Origin: Flavobacterium sp.
Lineage (GTDB): Bacteria > Bacteroidota > Bacteroidia > Flavobacteriales > Flavobacteriaceae
DNA: 9,513 nucleotides
Reading direction: 5' to 3'
Assembly: GCA_030150335.1 (NCBI GenBank)
Contig: JASLGC010000291.1
Span: 1 to 9,513, forward strand
The stretch's first letter is position 1. Every line of letters starts with the position of its first letter. The position numbers and the translations under genes are program-made. Below, piece by piece: positions 1-6,493 of this stretch. The notes under the pieces are model-generated. The model was not told where the DNA came from, did not search any database, and saw nothing but the letters and a program-made list of their open reading frames with translations.

Positions 1-57
1 GATGCATCTTCATTCCGCTATATATTAGTGAAAGAAATTTCGAAAGTAAAAAAATAA
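1..57 (+). CDS. Possible C-terminal end of an unknown upstream gene (partial)
   Basis: The first reading frame is open from the window edge to a TAA at 55-57 and would encode the last 18 residues of a protein (DASSFRYILVKEISKVKK). The mix of hydrophobic and charged residues looks like a real protein end. The stop lies 7 bases before the GNAT start, so the two genes could share a transcript. The third frame is also open, ending at a TGA (66-68) that overlaps the GNAT ATG. Its translation looks less protein-like, but I cannot exclude it. The fragment is too short to assign a function. Confidence 0.4.
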   Translation, partial: DASSFRYILVKEISKVKK

Positions 58-64
58 TATTCTT

Positions 65-643
65 ATGAAAGATATTGTATTAACAGACGAACGTGTTCTT
101 TTAAAACCTTTGGAAGAGTACAACTGGGAAGACTTGCTTGAATATGCAGTGAACGAAGCTGATATTTGGAAATATGCTCATACCACTTTAGTAGGAGAAC
201 AGGGAATTAAAGATTATATCAAATACGCGTTGGACGAACGCGATAAAGGAACTTCATATCCTTTTATAGTATTTGATGTAGAAAAAGAGAAATACGTTGG
301 TTCTACGCGTTTTTACGGTATCAATCAAAAGCAAAAGAGTTTGCTAATCGGCTATACTTGGTATGGCAAACAAACACAAGGCTCTGGAATAAATGCTCAC
401 TGCAAGTATCTGATGTTGAAATACGCTTTTGAGTTTATGGATATGGAACGCGTGGAGTTTCGCGCTGACATGAGAAACGAGAGAAGCATTGCAGCAATGA
501 AGCGAATGGGAGCAGTGCAAGAAGGTGTGTTGCGCAAAGACATCATCATTAACGATGGTTCTCGTAGAGACACAGCAGTTCTTAGTATTTTAAGAGAAGA
601 GTGGTTCAGTCACGTTAAAAGAAACTTAGAAGAGCGATTGTAA
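65..643 (+). CDS. GNAT family N-acetyltransferase (RimJ/RimL-like)
   Basis: This 192-residue protein fits the RimJ/RimL-like branch of GNAT acetyltransferases, which move an acetyl group from acetyl-CoA to an amine. It starts with the usual strand (VLTDERVLLKPL, residues 5-16). The acetyl-CoA pyrophosphate loop appears as QTQGSGIN at 103-110, a form of the Q/RxxGxG/A motif. The later family motif NERSIAAMKRMGA (138-150) is followed by a basic stretch and a strand. The length is normal and the enzyme should be cytosolic. The acceptor substrate cannot be read from sequence: protein N-termini, amino acids, polyamines or antibiotics are all possible within the superfamily. The ATG at 65 suits the family N-terminus and has no Shine-Dalgarno sequence. 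Terminator-like structures follow at 628-711 and 754-781. Confidence 0.88.
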   Translation: MKDIVLTDERVLLKPLEEYNWEDLLEYAVNEADIWKYAHTTLVGEQGIKDYIKYALDERDKGTSYPFIVFDVEKEKYVGSTRFYGINQKQKSLLIGYTWYGKQTQGSGINAHCKYLMLKYAFEFMDMERVEFRADMRNERSIAAMKRMGAVQEGVLRKDIIINDGSRRDTAVLSILREEWFSHVKRNLEERL

Positions 644-711
644 TTTATGGATAGCAAATGGTTGATGCATTGCATCAACTGTGATTCTTTATCGCCTATC
701 GCGCTCTTTTT
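628..711 (+). terminator. Nested stem-loop ending in a T-tract; possible terminator of the GNAT gene
   Basis: Three nested pairings can be drawn. The outer stem joins 628-636 to 702-710 (core AGAGCG/CGCTCT, one G-T pair). A middle stem joins 650-654 to 696-700 (GATAG/CTATC). The inner one is a perfect 19-base palindrome at 661-679 with 9-base arms around one base. Five T follow at 707-711, partly inside the outer stem. The left arm overlaps the last codons of the GNAT gene. The loops between stems are large, so the outer stem may not form. The inner palindrome could instead be a protein-binding site. Confidence 0.4.
661..679. repeat. Perfect 19-base palindrome (9-base arms, 1-base centre)
   Basis: GTTGATGCA, a central T, then TGCATCAAC make an exact inverted repeat 17 bases after the GNAT stop. 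As RNA the shortest loop would leave about an 8-bp stem with a 3-base loop. As DNA it has the symmetry of a dimeric regulator site. No promoter-like box was found close by, so a role in transcript ending or stability is as likely as an operator. Confidence 0.6.
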
Positions 712-753
712 GTAAGTAAAAGATTTATAGATTTTAGTGATTATTGAAAGGAG

Positions 754-781
754 GCCTGTAATGAAAATTGCAGGCTTTTTT
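754..781 (+). terminator. Rho-independent terminator, GAAA tetraloop
   Basis: A 9-bp stem (754-762 with 767-775, one T-G pair) closes a GAAA tetraloop at 763-766 and is followed by six T (776-781). This is a textbook intrinsic terminator reading rightward. The purine run upstream (747-753) could extend pairing with the T-tract through A-T and G-T pairs. It lies 110 bases after the GNAT stop and behind the nested structure at 628-711, so it may be a second, backup stop for that transcript. Confidence 0.75.
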
Positions 782-817
782 GCGTTGTAGATTATCAAAG
801 TGTTAGTCTTATTTTGC

Positions 818-828
818 GTGCTCCCATA
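818..828 (-). repeat. Inverted copy of the 11-bp tandem repeat unit
   Basis: GTGCTCCCATA is the exact reverse complement of the repeat unit found four times at 878-921. The nearest repeat starts 49 bases downstream. In RNA this single arm could pair with any of the downstream copies, two of them perfectly. Confidence 0.85.
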
Positions 829-877
829 CTGCAAGCTTAGTGCTATCGATGTGCAACCATAGCTTTACCATAATTCT

Positions 878-921
878 TATGGGAGCATTATGGAAGCACT
901 ATGGGAGCACTATGGGAGCAC
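878..921 (+). repeat. Tandem 11-bp repeat, four copies
   Basis: Four head-to-tail copies of TATGGGAGCAC lie at 878-888, 889-899, 900-910 and 911-921. The last two are identical, the first ends in T, and the second has one G-to-A change. The 11-bp period is close to one helical turn and is not a multiple of three. There are no spacers, so it is not a CRISPR array. Slipped-strand duplication can explain the copies. The inverted copy at 818-828 is what makes it unusual. Confidence 0.9.
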
Positions 922-950
922 CCAAAAACTGAGCAACATAAAACGAACAA

Positions 951-974
951 AAATCCTTGTGTTTATAAGGGTTT
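951..974 (+). other. Hairpin in the intergenic block
   Basis: AAATCCTT (951-958) pairs with AAGGGTTT (967-974), including one T-G pair, around an 8-base loop. No T-tract follows on the plus strand, so it is not a clear terminator. On the minus strand the T-G pair becomes a C-A mismatch, so the structure favours a rightward RNA. Confidence 0.4.
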
Positions 975-983
975 GCGAAGGTT

Positions 984-1003
984 TGGTAAAAATTAATTTA
1001 CCA
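984..1003. repeat. Short inverted repeat TGGTAAA-N6-TTTACCA
   Basis: Seven bases at 984-990 are perfectly complementary to 997-1003 around a six-base AT-only centre. No T-tract follows on either strand. It could be a small hairpin or a binding site; no neighbouring promoter supports the latter. Confidence 0.45.
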
Positions 1004-1022
1004 TAAGAAATAAAGGAGATAT

Positions 1023-1058
1023 TTGAGGTGTTTTTTGAGGTGTTTTTTAAGGTGTTTT
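1023..1058 (+). repeat. Tandem 12-bp repeat, three copies
   Basis: Three copies of TTGAGGTGTTTT lie at 1023-1034, 1035-1046 and 1047-1058; the third has AAGG in place of GAGG. The core GAGGTGTTTT occurs once more at 1094-1103, as the left arm of the AraC-gene terminator. The array may therefore have arisen by duplication of part of that terminator. Confidence 0.85.
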
Positions 1059-1087
1059 GACAGCAAAAAAACAAGGTAAATGCGAGC

Positions 1088-1123
1088 AAAAAAGAGGTGT
1101 TTTATCATAGAAATACCTCTTTT
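1088..1123 (-). terminator. Terminator of the AraC-family gene
   Basis: AAAAGAGGT (1090-1098) pairs perfectly with ACCTCTTTT (1115-1123). After a G-T pair, three A-T pairs (1100-1102 with 1111-1113) leave an 8-base loop. Read leftward, the hairpin starts 11 bases after the AraC-family stop and the run of A at 1088-1093 becomes six U. It is a strong intrinsic terminator for that gene. The T-rich right side could also stop rightward transcripts. Confidence 0.85.
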
Positions 1124-1133
1124 GTAAAAATGT

Positions 1134-1694
1134 TTATAGTTTGTCAATCACTTTTCGTCTTTGAGACCCCGTAGTTTTAAAGTGTGTAGGTGTTAATCCA
1201 GTTACTTTTTTAAACTGTTTGCTCAAATGTGCTACACTGCTATAGTGCAATAAGAATGTGATTTCTTTTAAAGTCAACTCATCGTAAACCAAAAGCTCTT
1301 TTACTTTTTCAATCTTTAGGCAGATAAAGTATTGTTCAATGGTTGTAGATTCTAATTGAGAGAAAAGTTGGCTCAAACTGTGATAATCCTGTTGCATCTT
1401 GTCTGCGATATAAGTAGAAAGAGGTGTTTCTAAATACGCATTGTGATTTTGTACCAAGTCAATCAAAACAGTTTTAATCTTATCTACGGCTTTGCTCTTT
1501 TGGTTGTCCAGAATTTCAAACCCCAAACTTTGCAATTTACTTTCTAAGGCTTGCAATTGTGTGGGTGTCAAATCTTCTTTGATTTCAACTTCTCCAAGTT
1601 CTACTTTAGTTGGTGTGAATTCAGCAGACAGCAATAAATTTTCTACTGCCATTTTACATCTTTCACACACCATATTTTTTATATAGAGTTTCAT
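1134..1694 (-). CDS. Small AraC-family regulator with HMA-like CxxC N-terminus
   Basis: This 186-residue protein joins two parts. Residues 1-65 resemble a heavy-metal-associated fold: strand, then NMVCERC with Cys10 and Cys13, a helix, and a second strand (KVELGEVEI, 30-38). Residues about 92-176 are an AraC-type double helix-turn-helix, with the first helices near LSTYIADKM and LSQLF and the conserved end HYSSVAHLSKQFKKVTGLTPTHFK (150-173). Bacteroidota carry many such proteins, often near copper or other metal export genes. None is in this window, so metal sensing is inference from the CxxC pair. The ATG at 1694 fits the HMA-like start. A promoter is visible just upstream and a strong terminator follows. 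It is transcribed divergently from nnrD, but nothing shows that it controls nnrD. Confidence 0.88.
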   Translation of the reverse strand: MKLYIKNMVCERCKMAVENLLLSAEFTPTKVELGEVEIKEDLTPTQLQALESKLQSLGFEILDNQKSKAVDKIKTVLIDLVQNHNAYLETPLSTYIADKMQQDYHSLSQLFSQLESTTIEQYFICLKIEKVKELLVYDELTLKEITFLLHYSSVAHLSKQFKKVTGLTPTHFKTTGSQRRKVIDKL

Positions 1695-1717
1695 CTTTTG
1701 TGACTAATCATTGTCTT

Positions 1718-1752
1718 CAAAGATACTAAAAGTTAGAAATGACATTGACAAA
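1718..1752 (-). promoter_or_regulatory. Bacteroidota-type promoter of the AraC-family gene
   Basis: On the minus strand TATCTTTG (1725-1718) matches the -7 consensus TAnnTTTG exactly. TTTG (1752-1749) lies 23 bases upstream, at the long end of the accepted -33 spacing. The start of transcription would fall near 1711, leaving a leader of about 16-18 bases before the ATG at 1694. Confidence 0.6.
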
Positions 1753-1869
1753 GCTTTAGATAGATTTCCCTTTTGTGTTAATATATTCTCGTTTATTGAA
1801 ATTCGCTGTTTTTGCAATCGAGTATTTGTTATCTTTAAATTCTATATAACAACAAACCCTTTAACCACC

Positions 1870-3375
1870 ATGAAAATTTTAACATCAGAACAAGTTCTTG
1901 CAATAGACAAGGAAACACTCGCAAGCCAGTATATATCTTCATTTAAGTTGATGGAGCGCGCTACCACAAAGGTTTTTGACAAGATACAAGAGCGTTATAA
2001 GTTATATCAAACCTCTTTTGTTATCTTTTGTGGAAAAGGCAATAATGGAGGCGACGGATTAGCGCTTGCACGTCTTTTGAAAGAAGGCGGTGCTTTTGTA
2101 CGTGTTTATTTATTGCAATCAAAAAAATACAGTCCTGATAATGCTCAAAATCAAGATTTGCTTGAGGAAAGAGATATCGCGATTGAAAAGTTTACACCCA
2201 AATCTAAGTTTAAGATTAAGCCAGATGACATCGTTATCGATGCTTTATTTGGAATAGGGCTAAGGGATGCCTTAGGGAGCGAATGGAATGACTTCTTTAC
2301 GTTTATTAATAATGTAGCTTGCTTTGACCGTGTGTCTATAGATATGCCATCAGGGTTATTTGCTGATAGCCGCAATGCTGGTCATGTGAATGTGTTTAAA
2401 GCAGATATCGTTTATACGTTTCAGTTGCCTAAGTTGTCGTTATTGTTGCCTGAGTCAAAAGACTATGTCAAGGAGTTTGAGGTAGTGGATATAAACTTGG
2501 ATGCAGATGCAATTGCGAAAGCTGATACGAAATCGTACTTTGTAGATAAAGAAAGAGTAAAAAGAATTGTGAAGTTAGGCAATAAGTTTGACCACAAGGG
2601 AACTTTTGGACACGCTTTTCTAATCGGAGGGAGTTACGGAAAAATAGGGGCTATGGTCTTAGCTTCAAAAGCGGCTATGAAAACGGGAAGTGGACTTGTG
2701 ACTACTTACGTTCCTTCTTGTGGATATACTGTGTTGCAAAGTGCTGTGCCTGAAGTAATGTGCTTGGTTGGGGAAGACGACAAGCAAATTGTGTCCTTTC
2801 CAGCTACAGATAGTTATGCCGCAATAGGAGTGGGCTGTGGTATTGGAACGAGCAAGGAGACGAGTGACGCTTTTGTGGCTTTTCTGAAAAGTGCTAAAGA
2901 CAGTAAGTTAGTCATTGATGCTGATGGATTGAATATCATTAGCGAGAATAAATGTTTGGATAAAGTTCCTGTACAAACTATTCTGACACCTCATGAAAAA
3001 GAGCTATCTCGCTTGATTGGAGCATGGGAAGATGACCTTGACAAGATTGCTAAAGTGAAGGAAATTGCCAAGAAACGCAACCTAATCTTTGTGATTAAAG
3101 GGGCGCATACGGTGGTAGTAACGCCAAGTGAGGATGTGTACTTTAACTCGACAGGCAACTGGGGAATGGCAACTGCTGGTTCTGGTGATACGCTAACAGG
3201 GGTGATTACTTCTTTGTTAGGGCAAGGACATACAGCAGAGGATGCAGCTATATTAGGAGTTTATCTGCATGGATTGGCAGGTGATTGTGCTGCTGAAACA
3301 ATACATCCGTATAGCTTAGTTGCTTCTGATATTAGCAATAATATTAGTACAGCTTACAAAAGGTTATTTGAATAA
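1870..3375 (+). CDS. nnrD: Bifunctional NAD(P)H-hydrate epimerase / ADP-dependent dehydratase
   Basis: This 501-residue enzyme repairs damaged NADH and NADPH. The N-terminal YjeF_N domain (about 1-215) interconverts R and S hydrates. It shows GKGNNGGDG (55-63), DALFGIGL (124-131) and DMPSG (158-162). The C-terminal ribokinase-like domain (about 225-500) dehydrates the S form using ADP. It shows HKGTFGHAFLIGGS (242-255), DADGLN (350-355), LTPHEKE (372-378) and GSGD (437-440), whose Asp440 is the expected catalytic base. The two-domain fusion is the common bacterial form (also called Nnr or YjeF). I chose the ATG at 1870 because MKILTSEQVLAID matches the family start. The frame stays open back to a TTG at 1711, but that stretch is low-quality protein and covers the divergent AraC promoter. 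A terminator follows at 3396-3432. Confidence 0.95.
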   Translation: MKILTSEQVLAIDKETLASQYISSFKLMERATTKVFDKIQERYKLYQTSFVIFCGKGNNGGDGLALARLLKEGGAFVRVYLLQSKKYSPDNAQNQDLLEERDIAIEKFTPKSKFKIKPDDIVIDALFGIGLRDALGSEWNDFFTFINNVACFDRVSIDMPSGLFADSRNAGHVNVFKADIVYTFQLPKLSLLLPESKDYVKEFEVVDINLDADAIAKADTKSYFVDKERVKRIVKLGNKFDHKGTFGHAFLIGGSYGKIGAMVLASKAAMKTGSGLVTTYVPSCGYTVLQSAVPEVMCLVGEDDKQIVSFPATDSYAAIGVGCGIGTSKETSDAFVAFLKSAKDSKLVIDADGLNIISENKCLDKVPVQTILTPHEKELSRLIGAWEDDLDKIAKVKEIAKKRNLIFVIKGAHTVVVTPSEDVYFNSTGNWGMATAGSGDTLTGVITSLLGQGHTAEDAAILGVYLHGLAGDCAAETIHPYSLVASDISNNISTAYKRLFE

Positions 3376-3395
3376 ATTTAGGTTATTATCAATAG

Positions 3396-3432
3396 AAAAG
3401 GGCAGTATATCAATGGATATACTGCCCTTTTT
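3396..3432. terminator. Bidirectional terminator between convergent genes
   Basis: A perfect 16-bp stem pairs 3396-3411 with 3416-3431 around an AATG loop (3412-3415), with T at 3428-3432 on the plus strand. On the minus strand four U close the stem and further U-rich sequence follows. It lies between the nnrD stop (3375) and the oxidase stop (3452) and should end both transcripts, working better rightward. Confidence 0.92.
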
Positions 3433-3451
3433 GGGTTTTATAGAGATATTG

Positions 3452-6277
3452 TTATTTCGTTACTTCGTCGATAAGGTAGAAAATAGACTTAAAGTTTACG
3501 TCTCCGTATTCCGTTAGTCCGATTTCACACGTACGACTGGTAGAGAAACCGTCTTTACAGCTACTTGGTATCTGTTCTTTCAGGTGTCTGTTACCGTGTT
3601 TGTTTAGTTCAGGGAATGTAAACCCTCTATCACCTGCAAAACCACAACAGTTGCTGTCGATATAGTTTACCTTCTCAGCACACATTTTTGTAAGCTCTAA
3701 CAACTTGCCTTCTAATCCTACTTTTTTCACAGAACACACTGGGAATACAGAGATTTCCTTTCTTGGGTTCTTCACTGGTAAGATAGGCATGATAAAGTCT
3801 AACATAAACTCAATCGGGTCGTACATTTTTAGTTGTCCGCCTTTATGAGATTCATAGAAGGTGTAGAAACAAGGACTCATGTCAAACAATACAGGGTATT
3901 TCCCGTTTTCAGATGCTTTTAATAGCGCCTGTTCTAAGTCGCTTGACTTCTTGTATCCTTCTTCTTTAAACCCTTTGCTGCTGAATGGCATTCCACAACA
4001 TTGGTTGTTTAAATTCTCAGGATAGATAATTGTGTACCCTGCTCTTTCCAATAGTTGGATTGTTTTCTCTGTTAAGTCAACATCGTCTTTAGGATAATCT
4101 TTCGATTTACCCATGGTTCTGTTGATACAAGAAGGGAAGTAAACAACTTTTAGGTCTTGGTTAGGGTTAACCACAGATTCCTTAATTGTTTTCTTCGTAC
4201 CCGTAGGCATTGCTACGTTCCACTGAGGAACTTTATTATTAGATATCTTTCTGATTCCAGCAGATATATTGTACATGTTTTTGTTTCCTAATACATTTTG
4301 AAAGAAACGCACTGTTTTTAATCCCGTACGGCCCAAAGCGGTAAAGCGGTCCATATTATCTACGTAATACTCTGCGTCTTTTCTGTTTTTAGGAGTTAAT
4401 GATGCTTTACGAACGTCTTTGATGTACTTACCAGTGTCGATTTTAACCGGACATGCTAAAGCACATAAACCGTCTGTAGCACAAGTTTCGTCTGAATAGT
4501 ATTGCGCATTGCTAACTAAGCTTTCTAACATAGTAGCGTCTTCACCTGTATTTTTAAGACGGGCAATTTCTCTACCAATTACAATGCGTTGTCTTGGTGA
4601 AAGTGTTAGGCCTTCAGACACACAGTGCGACTCACAGAACCCACATTCGATACACTTATCTACTATTTCGTTTGTAGCAGGAGAAGGTTTAAAGTTCTCT
4701 AAGTGAATATGAGGATTTGTATTGATAATCACTCCAGGGTTAACCAAATTGTGCGGGTCAAAGATGTTCTTTACCTTCAACATCACTTTATACGCTTGCT
4801 CACCCCATTCTTTTTCAACAAAAGGAGCCATATTTCTACCCGTTCCGTGTTCTGCTTTTAGAGAACCGTCGAATTGGTCAACTACAATTTCAACTAATTC
4901 ATCCATTAATTGAGCATATCTACTTACCTCCTCTGTGGTAGAGAAGTCTTGAGAGAACACTAAGTGTAAGTTACCCTCTAAGGCGTGTCCGAAAAGCACA
5001 GCATCGTGGTAATTAAGTTTGGCAAACAACGCTTTCATAGCGATACAAGCATCAGCAAGTTTCTCTACTGGGAAAGCAACGTCTTCAATAATACACGTAG
5101 TACCAGTTTTACGCAATGCTCCAGTAGTAGGAAGCAGACCATTTCTGGCTTTCCAATTGAAGGCGTATTGTTTTGGTTCAGATGTAAACTCGAATGGTTT
5201 GTATGTTGGAGTAGTGGCAATAGCCTCTCTAATTTGTGCTTGTTTTGACTGCATTTCCTCCTCGTTTTCAGCTTGTGCCTCTACAAGAAGGATACAAACT
5301 GACTCAGGAAGTGTTTTGAAATAGTCAGGAGCTTCTGCTTCGTCTTCAATTGAGCGAATACTATTTCTATCTAATAGTTCAACAGCGGCAACAGGGCTTT
5401 GCTTTAACAAAGGCACAGCTTGACATGCTTTTTCAATGGTTTCGAAAATCATCAAGGTACATGCTTTGTGCTTGTAGTTAATCACTGTGTTATATGTAAT
5501 ATCAGAGATAAACGCCAAAGTACCTTCAGAACCAATCATTAAGTGTTTGATGATGTCAAAAGGGTCTTCGTAATCAATGAAAGAGTTAATGCTATAACCC
5601 GTTGTATTTTTAATTTTAAACTTGCGTTTGATACGGTCGTATAAGATTTCATCGTTTTTGATGCTATCTCTAAGGAAGCCGATTTCTCTTAATATTTCAG
5701 GGTGTTTTGCTTGGAATGCGCGTTTGCTATTCTCGTCAGCCGTGTCAAGAATAGTTCCATCGTAAAACACAATGCGGATATCAGCAATGGTGTTGTACGA
5801 GTTTTGCGACGTACCACAGCACATACCACTTGCGTTATTTGCAGCAATACCACCAATCATAGCTGCGTTAATAGAACCAGGGTCAGGACCAATTTTACGT
5901 CCATAAGGAGCTAAAAGGATATTAGCACGCCCACCGATAATCCCCGGTTGGAACTTAGCCTTTAATCCTTGGTCTAATATTTCGTAGTCTTTCCACTTGT
6001 GTGTTGCAACCATTAAGATAGAGTCGCTAATTGCCTGACCAGATAAACTTGTTCCCGCTGCGCGATACGTTACAGGTAATTGATGTTTAGTAGCCGTTTG
6101 TAGTGTTGCAATTGCTTCTTTCTCATTGTGAATTTGAACTACAATTTTAGGAATTAAGCGATAGAAACTCGCATCTGTACCATACGCTAAAAGTTGTATG
6201 GGATTGGTAATAATTCGATTAGAGTCTATTTGTTTCGCTAATTCATCTTTGAATTGTTGATATTGCAATGGTAACAT
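3452..6277 (-). CDS. FAD-linked oxidase with Fe-S and CCG domains (D-lactate dehydrogenase-like)
   Basis: This 941-residue protein fuses a flavin oxidase to an electron-transfer module. The PCMH-type FAD domain shows YRAAGTSLSGQ (71-81), GPDPGS (130-135) and GGIAANNASG (142-151). The oxidase C-terminal domain ends with HGTGR (477-481). A ferredoxin-like segment has CIECGFCESHC (Cys542, 545, 548, 552) and CATDGLCALACP (Cys599, 605, 609, with Asp602 at the usual second Cys place). Two CCG-type units follow: Cys717 with Cys760/761, and Cys848 with Cys877/878. The family oxidises a 2-hydroxy acid, D-lactate being best known (Dld), and should pass electrons toward quinone. No membrane helix is visible, so it is probably a peripheral inner-face protein. 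Substrate is inference; glycolate or 2-hydroxyglutarate are alternatives. The ATG at 6277 is preferred over an in-frame GTG at 6304. Confidence 0.88.
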   Translation of the reverse strand: MLPLQYQQFKDELAKQIDSNRIITNPIQLLAYGTDASFYRLIPKIVVQIHNEKEAIATLQTATKHQLPVTYRAAGTSLSGQAISDSILMVATHKWKDYEILDQGLKAKFQPGIIGGRANILLAPYGRKIGPDPGSINAAMIGGIAANNASGMCCGTSQNSYNTIADIRIVFYDGTILDTADENSKRAFQAKHPEILREIGFLRDSIKNDEILYDRIKRKFKIKNTTGYSINSFIDYEDPFDIIKHLMIGSEGTLAFISDITYNTVINYKHKACTLMIFETIEKACQAVPLLKQSPVAAVELLDRNSIRSIEDEAEAPDYFKTLPESVCILLVEAQAENEEEMQSKQAQIREAIATTPTYKPFEFTSEPKQYAFNWKARNGLLPTTGALRKTGTTCIIEDVAFPVEKLADACIAMKALFAKLNYHDAVLFGHALEGNLHLVFSQDFSTTEEVSRYAQLMDELVEIVVDQFDGSLKAEHGTGRNMAPFVEKEWGEQAYKVMLKVKNIFDPHNLVNPGVIINTNPHIHLENFKPSPATNEIVDKCIECGFCESHCVSEGLTLSPRQRIVIGREIARLKNTGEDATMLESLVSNAQYYSDETCATDGLCALACPVKIDTGKYIKDVRKASLTPKNRKDAEYYVDNMDRFTALGRTGLKTVRFFQNVLGNKNMYNISAGIRKISNNKVPQWNVAMPTGTKKTIKESVVNPNQDLKVVYFPSCINRTMGKSKDYPKDDVDLTEKTIQLLERAGYTIIYPENLNNQCCGMPFSSKGFKEEGYKKSSDLEQALLKASENGKYPVLFDMSPCFYTFYESHKGGQLKMYDPIEFMLDFIMPILPVKNPRKEISVFPVCSVKKVGLEGKLLELTKMCAEKVNYIDSNCCGFAGDRGFTFPELNKHGNRHLKEQIPSSCKDGFSTSRTCEIGLTEYGDVNFKSIFYLIDEVTK

Positions 6278-6390
6278 AAGATATGTTCTTTTTATTTTCC
6301 CCACAATTTACGAAACAAAGTGCGAGATAGTTGAGAATACTCCTTATTTATATTGGATTTAAATATAAGAATCGCATCAAATTAACCCTT

Positions 6391-6420
6391 TGTTAAAATG
6401 GTTTAAAATGTAGTTAAAAG
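6391..6420. promoter_or_regulatory. Three helically phased A-tracts upstream of pyrD
   Basis: Three near-repeats of about 10 bp each contain TTAAAA, with A-tracts at 6395-6398, 6405-6408 and 6416-6419 (spacing 10 and 11). Tracts on one helix face bend DNA and can act as UP-like elements. The last tract ends 28 bases before the pyrD -7 box. The TpA step at each tract's edge would weaken the bend. Confidence 0.35.
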
Positions 6421-6447
6421 GGGGTATGAAATAAGCGGTAAAAAGCA

Positions 6448-6455
6448 TACCTTTG
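6448..6455 (+). promoter_or_regulatory. Promoter -7 box of pyrD
   Basis: TACCTTTG is an exact match to the Bacteroidota TAnnTTTG element. It lies 38 bases before the pyrD ATG, giving a leader of about 30 bases rich in A and C. No TTTG is seen at the -33 distance, so that element is weak or replaced by the A-tracts upstream. Confidence 0.6.
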
Positions 6456-6493
6456 CAAAAATTAAAACACACAACTACACAAAGTAACCGGCT

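Larger units (their letters stand above)
782..1087. other. Repeat-rich non-coding stretch between GNAT and AraC terminators
   Basis: No plausible protein gene was found here on either strand. It holds an 11-bp tandem repeat with an inverted copy (818-921), hairpins at 868-882, 951-974 and 984-1003, a 12-bp tandem repeat (1023-1058), and the 10-mer TTTACCATAA twice (864-873 and 997-1006). I found no TAnnTTTG promoter on either strand. It may be a degenerate intergenic spacer or an unrecognised structured RNA. Confidence 0.6.

Noticed and set aside
610..834. 74-residue minus-strand open frame after the GNAT gene
   Set aside because: It overlaps the GNAT end and both terminator-like structures and its composition looks like translated AT-rich spacer.
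878..921. CRISPR array
   Set aside because: The units are 11 bp with no spacers between them and no cas genes are present.
1007..1060. Short open frame (EIKEIFEVFFEVFFKVF) through the 12-bp repeats, preceded by AAAGGAG
   Set aside because: It has no ATG, would need a GTG start at 1028 giving about ten residues, and its repeated EVFF simply reflects a 12-bp DNA repeat.
1711..1869. 53-codon in-frame extension upstream of nnrD, starting at TTG
   Set aside because: The translation lacks family features, covers the divergent AraC promoter, and the ATG at 1870 gives the standard nnrD N-terminus.
6278..6304. GTG start adding nine residues to the oxidase
   Set aside because: MGKIKRTYL is a lysine-rich lead without family match; the ATG at 6277 is a better start codon and gives a typical beginning.
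6305..6493. Riboswitch or attenuator before pyrD
   Set aside because: The predicted leader is only about 30 bases, A/C-rich and without a stem-loop.
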